DNA from: Ceratothoa steindachneri
Lineage: Eukaryota > Arthropoda > Malacostraca > Isopoda > Cymothoidae
Direction: 5' to 3'
Assembly (NCBI GenBank): GCA_963969495.1
Contig: OZ018320.1
Span: 74,677,162-74,741,161, forward strand
DNA: 64,000 nt
Below are positions 11,277 to 25,998 of this stretch, one piece after another. Within the stretch, counting starts at the first letter, position 1. Each line of letters starts with the position of its first letter. Position numbers and translations under genes: made by a program. The notes under the pieces were generated by a model, which was not told the origin of the DNA, did not search any database, and was given only the letters and a program-made list of their open reading frames with translations.

Positions 11277-12651
11277 GTAGAATGACTCCCGACGATATAC
11301 CATATATCACTATTCGTTGAGGGAACTTCCTTAATTATCTTTAGAGTGCGTTAATGTTTGGCGGCCGATATTATGTATCTTCGATATGCTTAAGAAGTGG
11401 AACTGAGCTCAAGGATAATAATATTGCTATCATTAATAAAATAGAGTTTTATTAATAATAACTATCAACAAACACAAGACGGAAAATATTGACATAAACA
11501 GAGAATGGAAAGGGTCGTGGGGGCTCGGGCTAATCCGAGGATTTAAAGGATTTAAAAAGGTAAAACAAATATAGAGTTAAAGAGATGGGATGGTTCGATA
11601 AGCCATTTAAAGCACAGGATAGAATTGACAAAAGGGTTAAGTACTCAAAGGTGACGTTTGGCTTACGTAACTTTACACTAGTGGTGCAGTGAAGGTGGCT
11701 TGAAGGAATTTTCGGTCCGCTGGCGAGTTCCAGCCGAAGGGGAGGGGATAAGATGATCCTGACGTGGCGTCTTGGGAATGAGAACCGTTTCTCGGCGAAC
11801 GGCTTAAAGAACAATGGCTGTTCTACGTTGTTATCTTCTGAACACGAGGGGGGGGGTGAGAACCGTCTCTTGTCTACGGGCTCAAGAACAATGGCTGTTC
11901 TAAGGTTGTTCTCCTCTGAACAACAAGGGGGAAGGGTGAGAACCGTTTCTTGGCGAAGGGCTCAAAAGAACAATGGCTGTTCTTCGTTGTTCTTCTCTGA
12001 ACAACAGGGGGGTGAGAACCGTCTCTTGTCTACGGGCTCACGAACAATGGCTGTTCTAATGTTGTTCTCCTCTGAGCAACAAGGGGGAAGGGTGAGAACT
12101 GTTTCTTGGCGAAGGGCTCAAAAGAACAATGGCTGTTCTACGTTGTTTTCTTCTGAACACGAGGGGGAAGCCTTGGGCACTTGGTGTCACGAAAGGCTCG
12201 AACATTTGGCACTCAAGGAAAATTGTCCTCCTTCTGGACAAGTGATGGTGAATCTCGAGGTCGAGGTCCCTTGGCGCATAAAGGGAGAGAGGGTCGTGGT
12301 GATGTTTCGCGACGAAAATCTGGATCTCCAATCTCATCTTAGTGGTAAAGTTTCCATCTAAATAGCCGAGACACTCCCTTGGCGTGGGGGACAATGGAGT
12401 GGGAGCTTCGAGGGAATGCACAGTTGAGCCTGTGAACAATGCCTTATCTGCCCATAAGCCTAACTCAATCTGGCGAGGTCGGCGTATGGGGGCGAACGGG
12501 GGGACGATAACCTCCTTGTTTAAACATTGACATCCGGTGGCTGCGATAAGGCGCCAAGCTTCGAATCGAAGATGCACGTGGGCAACATCGTGGTTTTAAA
12601 TAATATGTCATAGAAGTTGAAATTAACGCAGCTTCAACTCGTTCTATCACA
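11273..12651 (-). repeat. 5' LTR of gypsy-2 (1379 bp)
   Basis: Homologous along its whole length to 7109-8329, with matching TG and CA ends. It is 158 bp longer, explained by two extra minisatellite units at 11780-12169. Upstream of its TGTGATAG end on - lies a compound (TA)n(GA)n tract. Confidence 0.93.
11780..12169. repeat. Minisatellite in 5' LTR, 5 units
   Basis: Five alternating-subtype copies of the 75-80 bp unit that is present three times in the other LTR. Confidence 0.9.
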
Positions 12652-12653
12652 CC

Positions 12654-12781
<128 letters not shown>

Positions 12782-12949
12782 CGTTCGAGATGTATGAAGA
12801 ATTAAATGTGAATTTTGGAATTATATTAAAATGATAATTAAATAGATATAAAAAAGAAAAGATATTAACAGGATCACAAATGGTGATACGTAAATTGGGG
12901 TCTGTAATAAATGAAAATAATATAAGTACAGTAATCACACGTTTGAATG

Positions 12950-13285
12950 GGATTTACAACCTTAACTTTGGAACAATTTATAAACGAACTTTATTGGATG
13001 AAAGCGAGTGCGCGAGTGAAAGAGACCGCTTACAAGATTTTGTGAGTACTGCAGTTACAATATTGGAAGCATTTTAAAAGAGTTTAATATATAAATATAT
13101 ATATTGAATGACTTATCACTCCGCTTAAGTTGGATGTAATTACATATACAAATAACTTTAAAGTACTACGTAAATACATGATAAAATAAATTGATTTTAA
13201 TTACTTTTGAGTACTGCAGAATTACATAATATAAATAATTTTTTTACTTTTGTAGTACTACCACAAAAGCAGAGCTACAAACACT
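12950..13285 (-). repeat. LTR-like segment A of gypsy-3 family
   Basis: Parts of 12960-13080 and 13120-13285 align with 17430-17530 and 17632-17785 (shared TTTATTGGATGAAA, AAGATTTTGTGAG, CAGTTACAATATT, TACTGCAGAATTACAT). In both copies a TA-rich centre divides the two halves. On - it starts near TGTAGCTCTGC, next to a purine-rich stretch. I read it as the 3' LTR of the pol fragment to its right. Confidence 0.6.
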
Positions 13286-13930
13286 CCTCACCAAAGAAAG
13301 TTACCCCCTCATCTTTTCTTAATATGGTTTTGCTAGTTTTGATAACGCCGAGGTCTCCCTACGACGTGACCGGAGCTTGTCACAGTCCTAGTAGTTTGGC
13401 TACGAGCACGGGGACACTTATTCGCTGTGGCAGTGCCAGTTGCGTTGGGCGAAGCACCGACAAGAATGGAGGTTAACGGAGCGAAGGTAATCTGCTTCTT
13501 GGTTCATTCCGAGTTGGCGTCCAGCGACGTGTGAGTATTAAGTCTGGTTTTCCGCTGACGGGTTGACTAGTAATGGAGAGATTTGCTCCTGATTGATCAC
13601 CACTGTCAACGAGGGTTCCTGCAACACAAAAGGCGCAGGCACCAAAACGGAAGGTGGAGTTTGTGTAGCAGGGGTGATTGGAGCTGTGGTTTGTAGGTTA
13701 TTTGGGGATGTTCTGGACCATAAAGGTTTAAAGTGGGAGAAGAAGTGTGAAGAAGGTGCTCAAGGTGAACATTTTCAATAGAGGCAGGTTTTAGGTGGTC
13801 AATGGAAACAGTATCCTGCTTGGTGTCAAGCTGAAGGACGAAGAACTTCGGCTTCCTAGAGATGATGAGAAAGGGTCTATCATAGCCAGGTATAGTATAT
13901 GGTTATTCATGTGTTTTATTTTCTGTTAAT
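13286..13930 (-). pseudogene. Gypsy-3 copy A: end of pol, duplicate of 14941-15430
   Basis: Base-by-base homologous, at lower identity, to 14941-15430 (for example GAGAGATTTGCTCCTGA and GAGGGTTCCTGCAACA in both). It therefore carries the last part of a gypsy pol gene, after the integrase. Reading frames are destroyed. The match ends near 13930. Confidence 0.65.
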
Positions 13931-14930
<1,000 letters not shown>

Positions 14931-14940
14931 CTCCCCCCCT
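14931..14940 (-). other. Polypurine tract of gypsy-3 copy B
   Basis: On -, AGGGGGGGAG directly precedes the TGTTATAG start of the LTR. The position and purine run are those of a plus-strand primer. Confidence 0.7.
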
Positions 14941-14976
14941 AAAAAGGTTACCCCCCTCCTTTTTACTATTTGGAGA

Positions 14977-15300
14977 TTACAAGTCCGAGTACTGACGAGG
15001 CCTCCTGACGACGTGACCAGAGCGTGTGACAGTGCCATTGGTTTGGCTGCAGGTACGGGTACACAGATTTGATGTGGCAGTGGCAGTGCCATTAGAGTTA
15101 AACAAGGCACTGGCAGGGGAGAAGGTTGATGGAGCGAAGGTGATCCGCTTGCTGGTTCCTTCCGAGATGGCGTCAAGCGGGATGTGGGAGTCTTGAGTTG
15201 CGTTGTCCGCTGACCGAGTGACCAGTGGGGGAGAGATTTGCTCCTGACTAACCACTTCTGCCGACGAGGGTTCCTGCAACAAAGGAGGAGGAGGCAGCAA
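14977..15300 (-). pseudogene. Gypsy-3 pol C-terminal tail
   Basis: About 107 open codons of Ser/Thr/Pro-rich sequence ending [15 protein letters not shown] and a stop. That ending (R-SGR-V--P-RY-DL) is characteristic of the end of pol in many gypsy elements, after the integrase C-terminal domain. The stop lies 46 bp before the polypurine tract, as expected. Confidence 0.75.
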
Positions 15301-15419
15301 AACGGAAGGTGGAATTGAAGAGGCAGGAGTATTTAAAAAGGTAGAGTTTAGGTTTTTCGGGGGGATTACTGTACCATAAAGGGGTATAGGAGGAGGGAAT
15401 GAGTGATTGGGGTTCTAGA

Positions 15420-16400
15420 CGAACATTTTTGTTATAAGCGATACAGGTTGCAAGTAAGAGCGAGTTAAATCGCGAAGGACAAATAAATCGGAACATCTTG
15501 TCATCTCATTCGCTACCAAGGTTTTATGATTGACAGGCACTCTAGGGACGGTAGGCTTAACCTCAGCCATAACCGTACAAAATTGTGTATACAAGAAGGA
15601 GATCGAGGAAAGAAGGTTGAAGTTTGTTAGCGAAAGAAAGGAATTGACCAGGAAGACTAAGTTGAGTACCATACACGAGTTCAGTTGCAGAACAGGTCAA
15701 ATCTTATTTCAAGGACGAGCGAATACCCAGGAGAATACAAGGTAGCTTGTCCACTAAGGCGATTTTCAGGAACTGTGGAGCTTAAGCATGGTTTGAGGGT
15801 CCTGTGTAGACGTTTGAACGCGGTGTTGCTCTGAGGATGATACGCGGCGGTACGTAGGTGAAAGGAGCCAAGCACTCACCTGAATGCATCCCATTGGTGG
15901 GATTCAACTTGGCTACCACGGTCAGTCATGATCGTGGACGGAACACTAAAACGAGCAACCCATCCTGAGACGAAAGCTCGAGTGACGGTGGAGGCTCTGA
16001 TGTGCGGTATAGGAACTGCTTATGGCCAACGAGTAAAACAATCGATCATGGTGAGAACATGATTTCAACCACGGGAGTAAGGAAGATGAGCTACTAGATC
16101 GACGTGAACGGTGTTAAAGTGTTGTGCGACGAGCTTGCGTGTTGTATTGATACCAGGATGAAAAAGACCGTGAATTTAGTCGAAAATAGTCCGACGGTAA
16201 GCCAGAGGAATGAGAGGAGGAGAACATTCAGACAATGAATAGTCGACCAAGATGTACCTGGAAGGACCGTCTGGTAATTCGACTTCGCAAAAAACGAGTT
16301 GAGAAGAGTGACGCAGTGTTTTCGTGTCTTCATCTTGTTTCTGGGTCAGCGTCATTGTCGCATGATTGATGGGCGCAGTGTGAGAAATTCTCTTGCCCAA
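15420..16400 (-). pseudogene. Gypsy-3 integrase fragments
   Basis: From right to left: a pre-integrase stretch (LRHSSQLVFCEVELPDG with SRYILVDYS, then PLIPLAYRRTIFD), the position of the HHCC zinc domain on shifted frames, and the catalytic-core end GSFHLRTAAYHPQSNTAFKR. That last block normally reads RT-AYHPQSNG--ER with the catalytic glutamate; here the glutamate position is lysine. Stops and shifts are frequent, so no active enzyme is possible. Confidence 0.8.
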
Positions 16401-16498
16401 AATCGCGGAAATGCGAGAAAGCGTCTGGTACGACGTTTGAAGATCCAGGAAGATAGCGAATATCGCTCATCTACAGGATAAAGTCAAGGTGACGAATA

Positions 16499-16985
16499 TC
16501 AACTACAATGTGCACGAAGACGTGGAACGAGACGAGCGGGCACTGACCAAAGGTTTATGGTCAGTATAAATATTGAAGTCACGTCATTCGAAATATGGAT
16601 GGAAGCGAGGGATTGCGCGGTATATACCAAGCAGCTCACGTGAGAACGTACTATACCTCTTTTGAGTGTCAGGAAGAGAGCGAGAGAAGAAAGCAAGAGG
16701 TTGCCATAGTTCACCAATCTTATGCTGGAAGGTTGCATCTATGTGAGTTGAGGATACGTCTAAGGCGACGCTGATAGGGGGCTCCTGGAGAAGGATAAAC
16801 CAATTCCGCAACGCCGGCAATAGCCTCTTTTGTGAGAGAAAATGAATTGCACGCCTCAGTAGACCACTCGAAAGGAGAGTTCTCTTTGGTCCTAAACCGC
16901 ATGTAGTTGAGGGATTGTGTGGCCTGGGAATAATTTGGAATGAATCTGTGGTAGAAATTGTGGGTTGAGCAAGATTGCGCATCAC
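16499..16985 (-). pseudogene. Gypsy-3 RT connection and RNase H
   Basis: On -: LSLTKEAIAGVAELVYPSPG type sequence (connection domain), then SVALDVSSTHIDATFQHK and WQPLAFFSRSLPDTQKRY. These are the RNase H strands that normally carry the first catalytic aspartate (T-D-S). YSTFSRELLGIYRAI, with the catalytic glutamate, follows. Three overlapping frames cover it, so at least two shifts occurred. Confidence 0.8.
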
Positions 16986-17269
16986 GGTAACTTTTTCTTC
17001 GACTGGGCTAATCCCAACACTCTAAACGTGGTGTCCCAAGAAGGAGAGTTGCGAGATACCTGAAAGAGAGAAGTGTTGAGTACGATACAGTACTCTTGAA
17101 GGCGGAAAGAGACTTGACGAATGTAAGAAAGTTGGTCCTCGAGCGAGGAAGATGTTAATAACAAATCATCAATATAGCAAAAGACAAAGAGAAGACCTCT
17201 CAGAACTTGTTCCATGAAATGCTGAAACATTTGACCAGAATTTCTCAATCCATAGGGCATTCTGATCAT
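16982..17269 (-). pseudogene. Gypsy-3 reverse transcriptase palm
   Basis: MIRMPYGLRNSGQMFQHFME (motif B region, normally MPFGL-NA---FQ--M) followed by VFCYIDDLLLTSSS, which keeps the YIDD catalytic motif. After SSSLEDQLSYIRQVSFRL the frame decays. The fingers should lie upstream, but sequence beyond about 17400 is no longer pol. Confidence 0.85.
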
Positions 17270-17429
17270 TTCAAAAGAACCAAACAGAGTGGTATGCTAG
17301 TCTTTGGAATATCGTCTGGGTGAGTATAGGTCTTGTTGAAAGCACAAACCAAATTCAGACGAGAAATGATTGTACAGCTTGAGAGAGATGAGGTGAAGTT
17401 GACTATGTATGGCAAATAGCGGTCAAGGG

Positions 17430-17785
<356 letters not shown>

Positions 17786-17922
17786 GCTACATTAATATAG
17801 CTCTATAAAATCTTCGACTCCAGTATCGAATTTATTAATAGAACCTATTAGAGACCTTTTCTTACATAAAAAATCCTATCAAAAATAGAAAATGCAGAAA
17901 TCCTCAATCGTCCCCGCAAATG

Positions 17923-17995
<73 letters not shown>

Positions 17996-18600
17996 CAAAT
18001 CAATTATATTTATAGCGTGAACAACATTTAACAACACTCACCATAGATGAGACGTGTCAGATGTGGTTAAGTATCACGTTAAAGTGTTAGTAGAGATTAG
18101 CAAATAAATTATAATATATCATTTAGGTTATGATAGGAACAGGTAGAGCAGAGTTGAAGTGACTATAGTTTTATCTTAAGTATGTCGCTGTTTTTTCATT
18201 GAGTTATCAATGAGAGGCCACCTAGTATTGAAGTATCGACAACAGGACTAGAGTCAACCGCAGTAATAGTTCACGTCATTACCGTACTTGAACCGTCAAT
18301 CAGAGCGCAATACTCAGACGCCTTTAATATTAGCGACACAAGGGGTGTCCATCAATGTTCATGTGATCCCGGCTCTCGCTCGAAAGGTTGGTTTAAAATT
18401 TTAGCGGTGAATTTTCTTAAAGTGTATTTTAGTGTTTCCAAAATGTCAGAGATAACTTAATTTTCTTTAATCTTGTTTTCAGAAGATAGGTTTTTATTTT
18501 TTTATTCTAGTTTTTCTTCATTTTGCCTTGGTTTTTCCATACAACGATCCACATGTGTATCTTCTCAATAAAAAGTTATCTTCCTTCATTCTTATTTTAT
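17786..18600. other. No recognised gene; contains a (TA)n tract
   Basis: AT-rich sequence with a (TA)n tract at 17924-17992. No coding or element motif seen. Confidence 0.5.
17924..17992. repeat. (TA)n microsatellite
   Basis: About 34 TA units, no recognised element on either side. Confidence 0.97.
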
Positions 18601-20250
<1,650 letters not shown>

Positions 20251-20940
20251 CCTCTACAAGGTAGGAGTTTCTCTTTTATGCATATTTTATTGAAGACCAG
20301 TTTCAGCTGAGCTTTAATTACCTTTTTGTCTGCTTTTCTAATTTTCTTGTGACACTTTTTTGCCTTGGGAATGGTTATGAATAAGGATTCCTATATTCAT
20401 AATTTATTTATTATTGCCACGAGGTAACTTTCGAACTTTTTGGTCATCTTCTGAGGCTATAATGATAAATATAAAGAAATTCAATAGTATAAATAGTAAA
20501 TATGTGTGGACATTTTACATATTTTAGAGGAGAAACTATCAATGTAGTTTAATATAAAAATTAAAAATAAATTCGAAATCTAAATGAAAAATTTTGAGCT
20601 TAAAATGAAAATTATTATGATAAATTTGTGGAATGAAAATTTTATTAGTATTAACTTTTTAATCCATTAAGAGTTTCAAGGTCCTATGTGCAGCCATTTG
20701 TTGACCATTAAGTCTCGCTCTCTCTTCTTGGATTAAGAGAGCTTCCATGGTGTGAAGGCGAGTGCGGTTTGTTTTCCTTTTAATTATGGTATTTTCCACT
20801 AAAAAAATTTTTGAGAGATTTGTTCTGTGCTCTATTAAATAGTGATTTTTGATAGAACCGTTTTGCAAATGCATGGTAAGTCGACGAGATAAGGATGTGG
20901 CTGTCATTCCAATTACAACAAATTCATTCTATTCAGCTTG
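20251..20940 (-). mobile_element. Penelope-like retroelement copy 3 (PLE-3), 3' end
   Basis: The coding remnant (20907-20659 on -) is the C-terminal part of a GIY-YIG nuclease: TATSLSRRLTMHLQNGSIK, FLVENTIIKRK and a final LHTMEALLIQEERARLN, with the conserved glutamate. About 400 bp of 3' region follows leftwards. Its end (20250-20350) resembles the PLE-2 end (3015-3110), for example in the GTTTCTC and TTGAAGACC region. A hammerhead-like motif lies near 20420-20460. Confidence 0.75.
20418..20450 (-). ncRNA. Hammerhead-like motif in PLE-3 3' region
   Basis: On -: CTCAGAAGATGACC, a short A-rich loop, then GTTCGAAAGTTACC. The layout matches the motifs in PLE-1 and PLE-4 (GAAGAT, stem, CGAAA). 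The stem arms pair imperfectly and the first base pair of the core differs from CTGA. Confidence 0.3.
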
Positions 20941-20966
20941 TGAAGCTATAAAACATACAGAACAAA

Positions 20967-22395
20967 ATGACTCTCCTATTGATGAACAAATTCATCGATA
21001 TAGTTGAAATTCTCCCACCAGTAAGTAAACTAACAGATGAGAAAGACTTTGATGATGAGATTTTCGATGATAAAAACAGAGATCCAACTTTATTTTGCCA
21101 GATGTGCCCGGAAGTATTGAACTTTATCGTTTTGACTTTGAAGAAGAACAAATAACAGAAACAAACAGCAAAAGAAAGAAAACCTCATATTTTTCTGGGA
21201 AAAACATTGAGCCCAATCTCAACAAATTTGCTTAACCAACTACTTATGGATCAAATGAATGCATAAAAGCAATGAAAGATAAAGTAATTCGTAAAAGTCC
21301 AGTTGAATTTTTTAATTATATCTAGATGATGATTTACTAGATCAAATTTGCAGATAATCTGTCATATATTCCACACAGAAAAAGGGGCATGATTTTAAAT
21401 TGTCAAAAAACTGTTTAAAAAACTTCGGAATTCTTTTTTACGGATACCACAGACTACTAAGGAAAAGGCACTATTGGGGTACTGATCGAGACTTAAACAC
21501 TCAGCTTATTAGAAAGACAATGCGAAGAAATAGATTTCTAAGCATCAAAAGGTTTCTTCATTTTGTTAACAACGAAACTTACAGAAAGCAAAAACATGAT
21601 AAAGGATTTAAATTTAGACCACTACCTAATGCTTTGAATGAGAAGTTAAAACAGTTGCAAAGGAACTATCAATAGATTAGCATATCGTAAGATTACTACG
21701 GCGGAAATTCTCTGAAATAATTCTTAAGAGGAAAGCCAATAAAATTCGGTTTCAAACAGTGGATGCTGTGTTGCGCAATCAGTCGCTAAGTTCTAAGTTA
21801 TGACATAAATTAAGTTAGAGATTAAGTGCGGACAAAGTCTAAAAAAAGGCCAGGCGAATAGAGCCTTTAAGAGTTACACCTTAATTTATGCGTTATTTAC
21901 ACGACTATATACAAAGATGAATTACGCGAATCCGAGAGATCGAACTGAACGATATATAACGCGATATATTGCTATATAAAATAATAATCTAATTATCCTC
22001 TTTGTTCTGACTTCACACAGTTATATATTCAATTTAAGCCACGGCCTACAAGTTCCTCGTCCAACTAGGCTACACCTCCCTCTTATGTACCGGCCTGTTG
22101 ATTTGTTGGTATTAACATAACTCGACTTTTGTTTAGCTACTGCTGAACATATTGATAAGGAAGGCACTCCGACTATTGGGTAAAATTCTCTGTGGGCGGT
22201 GGCATGTTGCTATGGAGACAGCTTCCTAATATGATTTCTATTTGTTTAATATTGATAGCTATCCGGTTAATTCTGGATTCTGCCTTGATTATAATGTTTG
22301 CCTAAGATTGCCTCGACCAACTCTAACAGAGATAACTGTGCTCCGTTTACTACCGGTTGACATTCTCGTAAACGGCGATAACTTTACTCTTTTTA

Positions 22396-22457
<62 letters not shown>

Positions 22458-22747
22458 TGTGTACTTTATGGGTGTAGCTACTCTCGCGTGTGTCCTATTT
22501 TGGACGTACACGCCAGGTGCTACAAAGTCAGTTACAAGAACCTTTTTGCAACTATCCTCAGATTCTGATCCCCAAATTCTAGACGACCAAAGTAATACCA
22601 GAAATTTGGTTTTCTCCTACAAGACATATTCTTGATCGAACTGAGGGGGAGAAACAGAGGAAATGTCGTCTTTGTAAGAAAAAGATTTCAAAGCAATGTA
22701 AAGCATGTAGTGTTGGACATTATATGGGTGAATGTTTCAGTAAATGA
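20967..22747 (+). pseudogene. piggyBac-type transposase, broken
   Basis: Three separated pieces in correct order on +. At 20967-21155 there is an acidic N-terminus with KDFDDEIFDDKNRDP. At 21400-21675 comes the DNA-binding and early catalytic region: FGILFYGYHRLLRKRHYWGT and MRRNRFLSIKRFLHFVNNET are typical piggyBac phrases. At about 22590-22747 lies the C-terminal cysteine-rich domain, RHILDRTEGEKQRKCRLC then KKKISKQCKACSVGHYMGEC, ending FSK and stop. The DDD catalytic core between 21680 and 22590 is replaced by unrelated sequence including CT and GT repeats. Not functional. TTAA-flanked ends were not found. Confidence 0.8.
22401..22462. repeat. (CT)n(GT)n microsatellite
   Basis: About 20 CT units then 11 GT units, within the sequence that interrupts the piggyBac remnant. 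Confidence 0.95.
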
Positions 22748-22749
22748 TA

Positions 22750-25700
22750 TTCAAAGTAACTATATTTACTTAGAGAAAATAAGGAAGAAGGATTTATTTT
22801 AGGAATATGAGGCAGTTTATATTTGAATTGATAAATAAGTTTTTCTTTCATTTTCTTTTTGTAGAGCTAGCATTTTTTGAAGGAAACGATTCATAAGCAG
22901 GAGTGCTCCATGTGACCATGGTCCTAAAGAAAAGGACCAATATAAATATCTAAATCTGTATTAAAATATTACAATATTTTTTATTTTTTTTAATCATCAC
23001 TAACTCTAAAATTTTTAAACGGAATTTTTGGGAGTATTTGAATAATAATTTCATCTTAGTTTGGTTATGACTTAAGTATATTTTTAAAATTTATGAAGGT
23101 AATTTCGAGGAATTTCTTTAGAGTTTGAATAAACAAAATAGTTTAGTTCAGAAAAAATAAATCTGATTATCCAATGCTTTATAATGTTTTAAAAGAAAAT
23201 GAATTGCAATTGGTGAAGTTCAGAAAATTAATTAAAATTTAAGTAAGGTTGCTTTTTTATTTTATTTATAACTATATTTTAGCAACGAGATTTTTTTGAA
23301 AGAGGAAAAAATAGTTTAGAGTTTATTTTTAAAATTATTATAATTAGCGAAGTTCATAAAATTTATATTAATTTAACTATGGCTGCTTTTTTTTAGATTT
23401 TAGATTTTAATCTTAGAGCGAAGTGCAAGCTCCCCCCGTAGAGGCGAGTAACGAAGCCATTGACTGGTTTCCTATGAAATAATTTCTTATCAAAAACATC
23501 ATTTTTGTGAAAATTCAAAGAAAAAAAATTGGGTCAAAAATGGGTATTAACGTGATATACTCAAATCGTTTCAATAGTCTTGTTTTTCACTACCCCTCAC
23601 CTGGGACGCGCATATTCACCGCTTTTGTCTCTTGTACCCGCGCACGCATATTATTTGTCCTGTTGCTTTAGCACTTAGAATGTTGATGGTGCTCTCCATT
23701 TAATGCTCTATCGCTCCATTGTTCGTAGCTTTACTCCGCATTTATCGAGCATTTATTACGAAACGGAGATATTCGACCCACTTCACTGATATAGAGATCC
23801 TCATTGTCAATGGAGTGGGAGATGGGGTCAGGGTTTTCCAGAGTCGAAAGCGCCTCTCATTTTGGACTTGTCATATATGACGATGGTTATGATGATTGGA
23901 GAATGAAATGTGCCATAGACATTTCGTGTTTTAGAATAGTAAATTTCTTCGAGAGTTTGATACTTAACTGGTTCTTCCTGTCTCCACCATGTAGTCTAAC
24001 ATTTTTGCACGTTTATCGCCAAGCCTCTTTCCCCAAAGCTTCTACAGAACTGATAATATTGAAATTGATTTATCGAGATACATATAGTGTCACACTTTAT
24101 TCGTTCCTGTATGCATGTATGCGTCCTAGTCCGAAAGTGAATGTGACTTACATGTTATCCCCTCCTTCCTCCTGTTTGAAGCTAGCGAAGGCTCTTTCGG
24201 GCGTTGTGTCTGGCTTCGCGGGCGAGATGGTACAAATATATTATCACCTATGTTTGGTTCGAAGACCGATTTGTAATTCATAGAAACTTACAAAGGCCGC
24301 TACCTGCTCTTGATGTATTTACAGAAAATCTATACATTTCGTAGTACGCAGTACCCGCGATGCCATAGCACTTGCAAATCCGGAAGATGGCGAGTTTTTC
24401 CTCTGTTGTATTCTTGTATGACATAACAGAAAATGAGCGCGCTGACAAGGGCTTTCGGCGTCTCCACAGACTTATCGACGACACTGGCGTTTTGTTCTCC
24501 CCCTCTTTCTGGTTACATAGAGTTACATAGATACACAGATCACACGGGCCTTACGGCCCAGACTAAGGTGATCTGGCCTTAAATTTACTGCCACTTATTG
24601 TAAAGCAGATGAGAGAAGGGGACGGAAATCGATAGTTGTGTACCTTTGTACCATTACGTTTCTTGCGTCATACCACAATACCTTGTAACTATCGGGTTAT
24701 TTTTCGTCGCTTCTGATTCAGAGACACGCGCAGGACGCATCGTATTTGATGGAGCGTTTCCCCCGATTCTGTCAATAATGCTTGCTTCCCCAGGTGACAA
24801 GACACCTTTTGGTTGAATAGTATAGTCAGTTTAAGTTTCGTGAACCATATCAGGCCCAATATCGCAAATAGCGTGACAGTCATCGCCTCTCCCAGATCCT
24901 TGAAAGGGACTCATGCAGACCGGATTATGGCTTGATTGAATTCTTGTACGATGCCGGTCTCCTATATAATATTTTTATTTTTTTAATGTTGGATTCATGT
25001 TCAGGCCCCTGAAGGAGGCGGGAATCCTTGTGACACTGAGTGTATCATTTAAATATTTATTTGTTATATTTCTAGTCGGGTTTTTTATTTTAGGTTTATA
25101 TTGTCCTGGCCTAAACATTTGTATTGATGTAATTTCGGCTGCTGTAGCTTCACAGGCGCCCGCCAGAGGAGAGCATAAAAATTCTTTAAGTTCTCTGATT
25201 TATCTTAATCGCTTATTTATATCCTCCATACTTGCCGGTTAGAATGATTTAATATTATTCCAATTTTTAATTCTTCATCTATTTGCACTAATCATTTTAT
25301 TATTTCGCCTTGTTATCCCATTGATTTCTTTCGTTTCCTTATTTTCTTGACCTTAAAGAGTAACCATCGTGAATATTTAGAATTATCATGTGGATTTTTT
25401 GCAAGACATTTTATCTTTAAAGACATTGTTTTTGTATTGTCTCTTCATTATTCAATATTATTATTTCTCACTCACATTTCCAGCGAGAAGAAAAATTATA
25501 TGTGGTCTGTGTGAGATTAATAGAACATAAATAGCTAAAATTTCACTCAATTTCTTAAATTTTTAACGTTTATAAATTTTATTTGGTAGAATATTGTCCT
25601 CTTACTTGACATTCAATGAGGCACGTTTAAAAAAGAAAGTTGGACGGTATATATGTTCTCGTTTAATGAATATGCCTGACGTGGATATTAATGAGCTATT

Positions 25701-25978
25701 TAAGGTTTTTATTTGATAGATAATATTGACATTTTTTCTGTTGAAGGGTAATTCTAAGACTAGGAGTTAAAACTCGAAATTAATAAATATATGAGCAGAT
25801 TGAATTTAAGAAAATATTTTTTTACAGTAGAGTGGTTGGCATCAGCATCGAATTATTGCAAGTGGTTATAGGTCAACCCAATTTAAATGTTATAAAGTTG
25901 TTAGACTCTTATATGGGGAGGAAAGATGATTGCCGCTTTCGAGTTTTGATTTAGGATTCAAATTTTATATATATTAAT
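22750..25978. other. Long AT-rich stretch without a recognised gene
   Basis: No family motif found on either strand. The longest frame, 23804-24283 (+, 159 codons), shows no domain. A short segment near 24513-24580 (repeated TACATAGA, then a GGGCCTTACGGCCC palindrome) looks like dispersed-repeat sequence of unknown class. Confidence 0.45.
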
Positions 25979-25998
25979 ATCGATATCATTAGATAGTT

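Larger units (their letters stand above)
7109..12651 (-). mobile_element. Ty3/gypsy retrotransposon 2, two LTRs, internally deleted
   Basis: A structurally bounded LTR element, 5.54 kb, on the - strand. The two LTRs (7109-8329 and 11273-12651) are near-identical and run TGTGATAG to TCGACA when read on -. A polypurine tract sits directly before the 3' LTR. The interior is only 2.9 kb: a gag frame lacking the capsid core, a protease frame, then an RT/RNase H frame lacking the RT catalytic core, with no integrase. It could have moved only with help from a complete relative. No clean target duplication is visible because both flanks are TA-rich. Confidence 0.9.
14976..17400 (-). mobile_element. 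Ty3/gypsy retrotransposon 3, pol region
   Basis: Read on -, the order is RT (17269), RNase H (to 16499), a spacer and integrase (16400-15420), then the pol tail with a terminal basic motif (15300-14977). The order is complete for pol, but gag is missing: upstream of about 17400 the sequence passes into an LTR-like segment. Frames are repeatedly broken. Confidence 0.85.

Noticed and set aside
23804..24283. 159-codon open frame in an unassigned stretch
   Set aside because: No domain, signal sequence or repeat relation recognised; its length is compatible with chance in 64 kb.
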